A DNA stretch of 5,547 nt. It comes from Bifidobacterium breve. GTDB lineage: Bacteria > Actinomycetota > Acidimicrobiia > Acidimicrobiales > Ilumatobacteraceae. The stretch covers positions 1-5,547 of the forward strand of contig CAMDBY010000120.1 of assembly GCA_945889575.1 (NCBI GenBank), read 5' to 3'. The notes below the pieces were generated by a model. That model searched no databases. It was not told where the DNA came from and was given only the letters and a program-made list of their open reading frames with translations. Positions 1-5,547 of the stretch are shown piece by piece. A program made the translations under genes and the position numbers. How positions within the stretch are numbered: position 1 is the stretch's first letter; every line of letters begins with the position of its first letter.

Positions 1-415
1 TTGGCCGGCCACCAAAGTCATCGCCACCAGGAAGCGCAATATCAATTGTGCCGAAGCGGCCGAGCAGTGGGCCAACAAGATTCACAGAGGCTCGAATGCG
101 GTCGGCTAGTTCAAATGGTGCGACAGGTGTAATTGCGCCAGAGTTATAAATTGACAGATGCTGGCCGGTCTCACCTGCGGGTGCTGGCGACATGGTGATC
201 TCAAGCCCAACGGCACGTAGCAAGTCGGCCATGATGACGACATCTTCAATGACCGGAACATTGGTCAATGTGTATCTGCCATCTGCCAACAACGCAGCCG
301 CCATCAGTTTGAGAACCGAGTTTTTGGCTCCTGGTACAACTACCTCGCCAGCCAGCGGCCCGCTCTGAGCAACAACGATGACATCGCCCTCGCGCTGATT
401 CGAACCAATGGACAT
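1..415 (-). CDS. murA: UDP-N-acetylglucosamine 1-carboxyvinyltransferase, N-terminal part (cut by window edge)
   Basis: MurA transfers enolpyruvate from phosphoenolpyruvate to UDP-GlcNAc, the first committed cytoplasmic step of peptidoglycan synthesis. Translating the minus strand from ATG at 415 gives 138 residues in one open frame running off the left edge; the family is usually about 420 residues, so roughly two thirds is missing. Visible landmarks: the Lys-Asn pair (K31-N32, in PGAKNSVLKL) that binds UDP-GlcNAc, the segment DRIRASVNLVGPLLGRFG with R108 at the place of E. coli R91, and the catalytic loop PGGDDFGGRP at 129-138. In that loop D132 stands where E. coli has Cys115; the R-to-D distance of 24 residues equals the E. 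coli R91-C115 distance. Asp at this site is known from mycobacteria and chlamydiae and makes the enzyme insensitive to fosfomycin. No good ribosome-binding site precedes the ATG, but a -10-like box lies 7 nt upstream. The gene is divergent from the transporter at 437. Confidence 0.95.
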   Translation of the reverse strand, partial: MSIGSNQREGDVIVVAQSGPLAGEVVVPGAKNSVLKLMAAALLADGRYTLTNVPVIEDVVIMADLLRAVGLEITMSPAPAGETGQHLSIYNSGAITPVAPFELADRIRASVNLVGPLLGRFGTIDIALPGGDDFGGRP

Positions 416-422
416 GACTATC

Positions 423-428
423 AGTATG
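423..428 (-). promoter_or_regulatory. Candidate -10 box for murA (leaderless start)
   Basis: On the minus strand the box reads CATACT, matching TATAAT at 4 of 6 positions, including A2 and the final T. Seven bases separate it from the murA ATG at 415, so transcription would begin at or next to the start codon. No convincing -35 hexamer lies 16-18 bp further upstream, a region that falls inside the transporter's first codons. It overlaps the opposite-facing box at 425-430. This is inferred from sequence only. Confidence 0.4.
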
Positions 429-430
429 CT
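425..430 (+). promoter_or_regulatory. Candidate -10 box for the MFS gene (leaderless start)
   Basis: TATGCT matches TATAAT at T1, A2, T3 and T6. Six bases lie between it and the GTG at 437, which puts the expected transcription start on the start codon itself. There is no Shine-Dalgarno sequence in the 21-bp gap, which fits a leaderless message. The -35 region (around 401-407) would lie inside murA and matches the consensus poorly. Confidence 0.4.
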
Positions 431-436
431 CCCGCC

Positions 437-1696
437 GTGGCCTTGAACGGAAAACTTCTGCTGAGACGCCTACCCCGATGGGCAAAGCCGACCGAAGATT
501 TGTCCCCTCGCCAACGCCAAATTCTGGTTTTGGTGGGTTTGGCGTCAATGTCAGCAGCATTCATCAACACTCTGTTCACCCAAACAGTTGCGTTTGCTGC
601 CGATGAATTTAACGTCTCACAATCAGGTCAGGGAATCGGCGCATCTGTTGTGAGGTTCGGCATCGTCATTTGTTTGCCACTTGTCGCGTTGGCTGACAGG
701 TATGGACGTCGCCCAGTGATGATCGCAATGGCGTGGGCGGCACCGTTGGTGTCAGCGCTCGGAGCTATCGCACCGTCGTACATTTTTCTTGTCGGCACAC
801 AAGCAATTGGACGCCCACTAGGCCTCACGCTTGACATCTTGATTGCAGTTGTTGCGCTGGAAGAAATGCCCCGCAATACGCGCGCTTACGCAACGGGGCT
901 TCTGGCTGTCATCAGCGGAATAGGCGGAGGTATCGCTGTTGGTTCTCTGCCATTGGCAGATCGTGGCCCCACTTCATGGAGGCTCATCTATCTCGTAGCT
1001 CTTGTGTGGATACTTGTTGCCGTTGCACTCACAAAGTGGTTGCCCGAATCAGAACGATTTACCAAACACCAAAAACAGGCCGTGATACTTCGCATAAAAC
1101 TGTCGTCAGTATTTCACGGGCATCTAGGACAAATTTGTTCTGTTGTATTTCTGACAAATATGTACATCGCCACCGTGTCGATTTTTCAGAATAGATACTT
1201 GAAAGATGAACGGGGATTCTCGGCCGCCCTTGTCGCGCTATTCACGATTGCCACCTCTTCTCCAGCTGCACTTGGTCTCATTATTGGTGGGCACATCGCA
1301 GACGAAAAAGGACGGCGAATCATCGGGGCCACTTTGGTTCCTATCGGAGCGTTTCTCCTAGCTCTTTCCTTCTGCACATCTGGCGCAACCATGTGGCTAT
1401 TTGCAATTGCAGGGGGCCTTGCCTTTGGAATTTCCTATCCAGCACTTGCCGTGTACCGCGGAGAGTTATTCCCCACAGGGTCTCGCGGAATGGCGGGTGG
1501 AATCATCATGACCTCTGCTTTATTTGGCGGGATTGTCGGATTAGTTGGCGCCGGCTTTGTCTTAGATTCCGGATTGTCATACGGAACTGTGATGCTGTGC
1601 CTCGTTACAGGCCCGGTCATTGCCTCTCTCATTGTGTGGTTTCGCTACCCCGAAACAGCCCACCGCGATCTCGATGAGATCTCGCACGATTTCTAA
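437..1696 (+). CDS. Major facilitator superfamily transporter, 12 TM
   Basis: This 419-residue protein is rich in hydrophobic segments from about residue 28 to 402, consistent with the usual 12-helix fold and family length. MFS motif A appears after helix 2 as ADRYGRRP (86-93) and its half-repeat copy after helix 8 as GHIADEKGRR (285-294). The sugar/metabolite porter-like signatures PESERF (203-208), ELFPTGSRG (343-351) and PETAHRDLDEI (405-415) mark the domain ends and the cytosolic tail. It is therefore probably a proton-coupled importer or exporter of a small molecule in the inner membrane; the substrate cannot be told. GTG at 437 is chosen because ATG codons just upstream are in other frames and a -10-like box sits 6 nt before it; the frame itself stays open further upstream into murA, so the start is not certain. 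The TAA stop overlaps the convergent hydrolase gene. Adjacency to murA might hint at a cell-wall-related cargo, but that is speculation. Confidence 0.9.
   Translation: MALNGKLLLRRLPRWAKPTEDLSPRQRQILVLVGLASMSAAFINTLFTQTVAFAADEFNVSQSGQGIGASVVRFGIVICLPLVALADRYGRRPVMIAMAWAAPLVSALGAIAPSYIFLVGTQAIGRPLGLTLDILIAVVALEEMPRNTRAYATGLLAVISGIGGGIAVGSLPLADRGPTSWRLIYLVALVWILVAVALTKWLPESERFTKHQKQAVILRIKLSSVFHGHLGQICSVVFLTNMYIATVSIFQNRYLKDERGFSAALVALFTIATSSPAALGLIIGGHIADEKGRRIIGATLVPIGAFLLALSFCTSGATMWLFAIAGGLAFGISYPALAVYRGELFPTGSRGMAGGIIMTSALFGGIVGLVGAGFVLDSGLSYGTVMLCLVTGPVIASLIVWFRYPETAHRDLDEISHDF
1664..1684. terminator. Inverted repeat near convergent gene ends, weak bidirectional terminator candidate
   Basis: GATCTC (1667-1672) and GAGATC (1676-1681) form a perfect 6-bp stem with a 3-nt loop, extended by two more pairs (C1664-G1684, G1665-C1683) across one mismatch. 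It lies just inside the transporter's 3' end and 11 bp beyond the hydrolase stop on the minus strand. Neither side has a run of Ts, so it does not meet the usual Rho-independent pattern. It may equally be a by-product of the Asp-Glu-Ile coding sequence. Confidence 0.2.
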
Positions 1697-2265
1697 AGCG
1701 CCGTAATCCAGGCCGCAATACGTTGCGCAACTTCAGCATCAGCCTTTGCTAATTCATGGCGACCATTGTCAACCCAACTCCATGTGACATCGCCAGGCAC
1801 AACAGTGAACGCATCTTCTAGTTCTTGTGGTGTGCCGAAATTATCTTTTGTTCCACTGACACACAGTGTGGGAACAGAGACACGCGGCAAATGTTCAATG
1901 CGCAAAGTATCTGGCTTCTTTGGCGGATGCAATGGGTATGACACCAGTACGAGCCCCGCAACCAATAATGGATCTGCCACATCGGCAACAGCCATAGAGC
2001 ACATACGGCCACCCATCGACCGCCCACCAATGACAATCTGTGAAGTAGATACACCTAATGATGCAGCAAATGCACGGACATGTTCCGCGACGCACGCAAT
2101 AAGCACAGGTGCTGTGTCGGGAAATGGTTTTCCTGCAAGACGATACGGAAAATCATGCCTAGCAACCGGCAACGGTGACAGTGCATCGTGCATTGCTACT
2201 AATGATGCGTGTGTCGATGATGAACCTGCACCAGGAAATAAAACGACTCCGGCAATGGAAGTCAC
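1693..2265 (-). CDS. Small alpha/beta hydrolase (dienelactone hydrolase / KANL3-Tex30-like)
   Basis: This 190-residue protein has the landmarks of a compact alpha/beta hydrolase. An early beta strand and oxyanion-type loop read VVLFPGAGSSS (7-17). The nucleophile elbow GGRSMGG puts the serine at 83, and the following strand is AGLVLVSYPLHPP. The strand-loop VPTLCVSGTKDNFG offers D141 as the acid, and DNGRHEL puts the catalytic histidine at 170. It is short, with no room for a lid domain, and has no signal peptide, so it is probably cytosolic. Substrate is unknown; an esterase or thioesterase-like role is a reasonable guess. Its GTG start shares four bases (GTGA) with the stop of the J-domain gene upstream, and a GAGG motif sits 4 nt before the start, so it is likely the last, translationally coupled gene of the operon. 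Its TAG stop overlaps the convergent transporter's TAA. Confidence 0.85.
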   Translation of the reverse strand: MTSIAGVVLFPGAGSSSTHASLVAMHDALSPLPVARHDFPYRLAGKPFPDTAPVLIACVAEHVRAFAASLGVSTSQIVIGGRSMGGRMCSMAVADVADPLLVAGLVLVSYPLHPPKKPDTLRIEHLPRVSVPTLCVSGTKDNFGTPQELEDAFTVVPGDVTWSWVDNGRHELAKADAEVAQRIAAWITAL

Positions 2266-2960
2266 AACGCCTCAAGCAACACGCGACGAGCCTCAGTAAT
2301 GTCAATAATCAATTTGCTTGCATCGGTTTCATTGCCGCCATGATCAGGATGCGCACGCCGCACACTGGCGCGATAATGCGCCATGATGTCTCGTTTTCCA
2401 GGCTTCACAGTGCCACCAGGAAAACCAAGAGTTTCCAGAGCCCACGCGCGAGGGTCTGCCAATGCCGAAATTGACGACACCTTTGTGCCAGCCAAATACT
2501 CAATAAAGGAGGGACCAATTGGTCCGCGCCATTTCATCGCCCGAAGCATGACAGGTACTAACTGTTGACGAATACCAATGTCAAGACGCTCTAGTGCATA
2601 AATGGCACCAAGAGCTTGTTGCAATGCATTTCCGTTGTTCTGAAATTCAAACTCGATCGAATCATTCACGCTGGTCATTCGGTGTGTGCTGTACGCCAAC
2701 CCGTGGCGATCAACTTGAAAACGATGTCGTAGTCGCGGTTGCACCACGCGTGAGTCGCGTTCAATCTCTAGTAACAAACGCTGCAGATCTGGAATGAAAT
2801 CTTCATCTACATCCGCTGCATGTACAGCAAGCACGGCGCCAAGCAGGATGCCGCCAAATCCGGGCGCGGGCTCCACCGGCAAGAGCAGTCGTCCAAGCGC
2901 TAACCGTCGCGTGGGAGCAATGGGGCGTGAGTGAAAGATCTCAAACTCAGCGAGCAGCAT
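2262..2960 (-). CDS. DnaJ (J) domain protein with unassigned N-terminal region
   Basis: Of the 232 residues, about the last 60 (173-232) form a J domain: helix I (AWALETLGF), helix II (about 188-203), the HPD motif at 204-206 within RRAHPDHGG, and helix III (DASKLIIDITEARRVLLEAL). The HPD motif is the contact by which J proteins stimulate the ATPase of Hsp70 (DnaK), so a co-chaperone role is expected. There is no Gly/Phe stretch, no zinc-finger CxxCxGxG repeats and no client-binding C-terminal domain, so this is not canonical DnaJ or CbpA. The N-terminal part (1-165) starts with FHSRPIAPTRRLALGRLLLP, has a Gly-rich hydrophobic patch GFGGILLGAVLAVHA (34-48) and a basic QPRLRHRFQVDRHGL stretch; I do not recognise it as a named domain. 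ATG at 2960 follows the peptidase stop by 10 bp with no clear ribosome-binding site. The stop overlaps the hydrolase start by 4 bp. Confidence 0.85.
   Translation of the reverse strand: MLLAEFEIFHSRPIAPTRRLALGRLLLPVEPAPGFGGILLGAVLAVHAADVDEDFIPDLQRLLLEIERDSRVVQPRLRHRFQVDRHGLAYSTHRMTSVNDSIEFEFQNNGNALQQALGAIYALERLDIGIRQQLVPVMLRAMKWRGPIGPSFIEYLAGTKVSSISALADPRAWALETLGFPGGTVKPGKRDIMAHYRASVRRAHPDHGGNETDASKLIIDITEARRVLLEAL
2270..2273 (-). promoter_or_regulatory. Shine-Dalgarno motif for the hydrolase gene
   Basis: GAGG on the minus strand lies 4 nt before the GTG at 2265, inside the coding region of the J-domain gene. It supports GTG as the start and translation from the shared operon message, unlike the apparently leaderless first gene. 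Confidence 0.45.
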
Positions 2961-2970
2961 GCTGTAAACG

Positions 2971-4743
2971 CTATCTTGCGTTCTTCATCAGGGAGTAAAG
3001 GAACTCTTCCGTCACAGCAAATTCTCGAGCGATATTGGCAGGGTTACGAAACCCGTGACCCTCCCCCGCAAATACTTCCCATTGAATGTTTCCACCCACT
3101 GCCTCTATGGCGTCTCGCAGCCGTTCCGAATGAAATAGAGGAACCGAATGATCCTGATCCCCGTGAAACACAAGTATCGGTGTACCCCTCAGGGCTGCAG
3201 CACTGTTATGCGGTGAACGCTGCTCCGCTTGCTCTTCAGAGCCAATCAGTGCCGGCATGTAATGACCTTCAAACGGATCGTCACTGTGCAACATGGCAAC
3301 AAGATCAACTACTGGGTACTTCACCACAACCCCTGCGCACAGCGACGCATCACTGATAGCTGTGTTCAGTGCAGTCAATCCGCCAGCACTGCCGCCCATT
3401 ACGACAGTTGTTCCAGAAGAGAATCCATGCACGCTCTGTAGATGTCGCAACACATTTGCAGTGTCAAGAGCGTCGTATTCACCCCAATGACCATTCAGAC
3501 TCATCATGAAATCGCGACCATGACCCGATGAACCGCGATGGTCAACAACTGCGATAGAAAACCCACGAGATAACCAATATGTGAATTGACTGCGAAATGT
3601 CACTTGCCATTGATCATTTGGTCCGCCATGTATCCAGCAAATCAATCCACCATGTGGACGATGTGCCCGATACAAGCGATATGGCACCTCTACGTCTCCC
3701 GGGGCGAGTTCAACCGTTGGCTCTACAAGTTCTACGTCAATTTCATTTTCAAACCATCGCGCGTCAGCTGGGCGCACCAACACCGTGCGCCGAGGTTCAA
3801 GCAAATTATTCAGGTGATACACCACTACTTGTTGAGGCGTACGCGCCCCGGTGCGCACTGCAGCAAGCGTGTTGCCTTCCCACGACAAACACCCATGAAC
3901 TCCTTGCCCGATGCGATGGCGCGAACCTGTCACTCTGTCAAACACCCACAACGATGAATACCCGTCTTCGTTACGTGTGTATGCAACGCGCGTGCCGTCA
4001 GTATTGAAACACCATGTGCGTTGACCGGGACCCCAGGTTGGTGCGCCATGTTCGCAATGGTCAATGATGGAGATATTCGGGTCAACAATCTGGTCGCCCA
4101 GAATGTGCACATTTGCTACACCAGTGGAATCATCAATAAAACCGAAAGATTCTTTGTTTCGAGAAAAACGTGCTTGTTGCACAGCAATGCCCTCCACGAC
4201 TCGTTCAGGGTATGAAGCACTTTGGGTCCATGACATGTCAGGCCTGTTCCACACAATGCAACTTCCGTCAACGCCAGCAATTGCATCAAGTGCAAAATCT
4301 GAATCACTATGCGCTACAAACGGGACACCGTCTGTGATCTCGCATCCCCACAACTCTTTCCAGTCGGCAATGGCAAACACTGTTCGATTCATGTAGTCAA
4401 TTGCAGGAGTCGACCACGACCGAGATGCATCAAATGCCAATGATCTCTCCTGCGCCACAACATCATTTCGGAGATTGATTTCCACAATGCCCCGCGCGTC
4501 AGTTGTCACATACACAATGTCCCCATCATCGGACCACACGTGCACCCCGCCAGACAGTCCACGACCACGCGAGGGAGCATCAGAAAAGAGATCAACCACA
4601 ACACTGCCATCGACCGCCCACATCCGCAGAACGGCGGAGGCACCGTCTGAGACAACCCCTGACACCCATTGGCCCCCAGGGCGCACCAGAACATCAGTGA
4701 TCTCGACACCGGGAAGACACAGTTGGATCGGCAGAACGGACAC
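2971..4743 (-). CDS. S9-family serine peptidase (prolyl oligopeptidase / acylaminoacyl-peptidase type)
   Basis: The 590-residue product has the two-part S9 build. The first 330 or so residues hold repeated short beta stretches with WSDDGDIVYVTTD-, WGPGQRTWCFNTDG- and WVFDRVTG-like blades, typical of the beta-propeller that gates access to the active site. The C-terminal alpha/beta hydrolase domain begins near 350 and contains IHGGPNDQW (371-379), the family hallmark DHRGSSGHGRDF (401-412), the nucleophile elbow MGGSAGG with S452, the acid in FHGDQDHSVP at D531, and GEGHGF with H563. The triad is complete, so it should hydrolyse short peptides or acyl-peptides. No signal peptide is seen, suggesting a cytosolic enzyme. 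The GTG at 4743 is the first possible start: an in-frame TAA lies at 4755-4753, within the proposed -10 box. It is the first gene of a three-gene operon, divergent from glpX. Exact peptide preference cannot be read from sequence. Confidence 0.92.
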   Translation of the reverse strand: MSVLPIQLCLPGVEITDVLVRPGGQWVSGVVSDGASAVLRMWAVDGSVVVDLFSDAPSRGRGLSGGVHVWSDDGDIVYVTTDARGIVEINLRNDVVAQERSLAFDASRSWSTPAIDYMNRTVFAIADWKELWGCEITDGVPFVAHSDSDFALDAIAGVDGSCIVWNRPDMSWTQSASYPERVVEGIAVQQARFSRNKESFGFIDDSTGVANVHILGDQIVDPNISIIDHCEHGAPTWGPGQRTWCFNTDGTRVAYTRNEDGYSSLWVFDRVTGSRHRIGQGVHGCLSWEGNTLAAVRTGARTPQQVVVYHLNNLLEPRRTVLVRPADARWFENEIDVELVEPTVELAPGDVEVPYRLYRAHRPHGGLICWIHGGPNDQWQVTFRSQFTYWLSRGFSIAVVDHRGSSGHGRDFMMSLNGHWGEYDALDTANVLRHLQSVHGFSSGTTVVMGGSAGGLTALNTAISDASLCAGVVVKYPVVDLVAMLHSDDPFEGHYMPALIGSEEQAEQRSPHNSAAALRGTPILVFHGDQDHSVPLFHSERLRDAIEAVGGNIQWEVFAGEGHGFRNPANIAREFAVTEEFLYSLMKNAR

Positions 4744-4749
4744 GAACGC

Positions 4750-4755
4750 AGGTTA
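4750..4755 (-). promoter_or_regulatory. Candidate -10 box for the peptidase operon (leaderless start)
   Basis: On the minus strand the box is TAACCT, fitting TANNNT. Six bases separate it from the GTG at 4743, the same distance as for the MFS gene. Its TAA also ends the reading frame upstream, so translation cannot start earlier. There is no Shine-Dalgarno sequence in the gap. The -35 region is weak. Confidence 0.4.
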
Positions 4756-4765
4756 GTCAGGGCAC

Positions 4766-4771
4766 TAGGTT
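4766..4771 (+). promoter_or_regulatory. Candidate -10 box for glpX (leaderless start)
   Basis: TAGGTT fits TANNNT and ends 8 nt before the ATG at 4780 (5 nt before the in-frame GTG at 4777). No Shine-Dalgarno sequence lies before either codon. The hexamer 17 bp upstream matches the -35 consensus at only two positions. It faces away from the peptidase promoter, 10 bp apart. Confidence 0.35.
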
Positions 4772-4779
4772 TGTACGTG

Positions 4780-5547
4780 ATGACTACTGAACGCCCAGAC
4801 CGCAACCTCGCCCTCGAACTCGTACGCACCACCGAATCTGCTGCCATGGCAGCTAGTCGCTGGGTCGGCCGCGGAGACAAAATGGGTGCCGACGGCGCAG
4901 CAGTGGATGCCATGCGCATGGTTCTCAGTACTGTGCCCATGAGCGGCATTGTCGTTATTGGTGAAGGAGAAAAAGACGAAGCTCCAATGTTGTTCAATGG
5001 CGAACTTGTCGGCGACGGCTCGAAGCCAGATACAGACGTTGCAGTAGACCCAATTGACGGCACCTCACTCACAGCATCAGGCAAAGGCAATGCAATCTCA
5101 GTGATCGCTGTATCTGACCGCGGGACCATGTTTGATCCGGGCCCATGTTTCTATATGCAAAAAATCGCCGTTGGCCCGAGTGCTGTTGGCTCTATCGATA
5201 TAACCGCAACTCCTACCCAGAACCTCAAATGGATTGCCAAAGCAAAGGGTGAAAGCGTTCGCGACTTAACAGTCATGATCCTTGAGCGCCCTCGCCATGA
5301 CGACCTCATTGAAGAAGTACGTGCCTCCGGTGCGCGCATCAAACTCATCTCCGACGGTGACATTTTCTCGGCAATTGCAACTGCCTGGCCCAACGCTGGC
5401 GTCGACGTAATGTTCGGAATTGGTGGAACACCTGAAGGTGTTGTCGCAGCTGCTGCATTGAAGTGCATGGGTGGGGAAATTCAAGCCCGCCTATGGCCAC
5501 GCAGTGATGAAGAACGTGATGCGGCAATTGCTCAGGGCTACGACCTC
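4780..5547 (+). CDS. glpX: Class II fructose-1,6-bisphosphatase, N-terminal part (cut by window edge)
   Basis: GlpX removes the 1-phosphate of fructose 1,6-bisphosphate, the committed step of gluconeogenesis, in the cytosol with Mg2+ or Mn2+. The frame is open for 256 residues to the right edge; family members have about 320-340, so the last quarter is missing. Landmarks in order: SRWVGRGDKMGADGAAVDAMR (D33 as metal ligand), VVIGEGEKDEAPML (58-71, acidic ligands), the phosphatase signature VAVDPIDGTSLT (D90 and D93), GNAISVIAVSD, LISDGDIFSAI (189-199), and FGIGGTPEGV with E219 at the place of the catalytic Glu of E. coli GlpX. The DPIDGT form differs from the DPIEGT of E. coli. ATG at 4780 is chosen because family proteins begin near here; GTG at 4777 and TTG at 4771 are in frame and cannot be excluded. 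Many actinobacteria rely on GlpX as their main FBPase. It is divergent from the peptidase operon. Confidence 0.95.
   Translation, partial: MTTERPDRNLALELVRTTESAAMAASRWVGRGDKMGADGAAVDAMRMVLSTVPMSGIVVIGEGEKDEAPMLFNGELVGDGSKPDTDVAVDPIDGTSLTASGKGNAISVIAVSDRGTMFDPGPCFYMQKIAVGPSAVGSIDITATPTQNLKWIAKAKGESVRDLTVMILERPRHDDLIEEVRASGARIKLISDGDIFSAIATAWPNAGVDVMFGIGGTPEGVVAAAALKCMGGEIQARLWPRSDEERDAAIAQGYDL

Noticed and set aside
151..156. TTGACA hexamer resembling a perfect -35 box on the plus strand
   Set aside because: It sits inside murA coding sequence, has no -10-like box 16-18 bp downstream and lies nearly 300 bp before the next plus-strand start.
1722..1731. 10-bp perfect palindrome GTTGCGCAAC
   Set aside because: It lies within the hydrolase coding region, away from any promoter, and occurs once as far as I can see, so an operator role is not supported.
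1766..2299. 177-codon open frame on the plus strand
   Set aside because: It is antisense to the hydrolase, whose GRSMGG elbow and catalytic Asp and His are intact; the Thr/Ser/Pro-rich product looks like a shadow.
4506..5129. 207-codon open frame on the minus strand
   Set aside because: It lies antisense to glpX and the peptidase start, both of which have full family motifs; its Ser/Pro/Arg-rich translation shows no recognisable domain.
1..5547. Mobile elements, CRISPR arrays, tRNA or rRNA genes, riboswitches, defence genes
   Set aside because: No transposase or integrase motifs, spaced direct repeats, cloverleaf-like sequences or long untranslated leaders were found; all gaps between genes are 36 bp or less.

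Overview
The window looks like ordinary chromosome from an actinobacterium-type organism of middling G+C (roughly half, judged by eye). Three things point that way: a MurA whose active-site Cys is replaced by Asp (as in mycobacteria), a class II (GlpX-type) fructose-1,6-bisphosphatase, and start codons lying 6-8 nt after TANNNT-like -10 boxes, which is the layout of leaderless promoters common in Actinomycetota. An uncultured Acidimicrobiia-like lineage is my guess, held with low confidence. No phage, insertion sequence, CRISPR array, tRNA or rRNA was seen.

Layout: (1) positions 1-415, minus strand, the N-terminal 138 residues of murA, running off the left edge. (2) A 21-bp divergent gap with two nearly coincident -10 boxes. 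(3) Positions 437-1696, plus strand, a 12-TM major facilitator transporter. (4) Its stop overlaps by 4 bp the stop of a convergent minus-strand operon read 4743 to 1693: an S9-family (prolyl oligopeptidase type) serine peptidase, a protein with a C-terminal DnaJ domain behind a conserved-looking but unassigned N-terminal region, and a small alpha/beta hydrolase. These genes are spaced 10 bp apart and then overlap by 4 bp. (5) A 36-bp divergent gap, again with one -10-like box facing each way. (6) Position 4780 to the right edge, plus strand, the first 256 residues of glpX.

The outer genes are housekeeping: peptidoglycan precursor synthesis (murA) and gluconeogenesis (glpX). The middle operon joins a cytosolic-looking peptidase, a J-domain co-chaperone-like protein and a hydrolase. 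Their packing suggests co-expression, but their shared substrate cannot be read from the sequence. The window is gene-dense: no gap exceeds 36 bp, so there is no gene-free stretch to describe. The most notable points are the compact, apparently leaderless divergent promoters, the Asp-type MurA and the J-domain protein of unusual architecture. I see no convincing new defence or mobile system.
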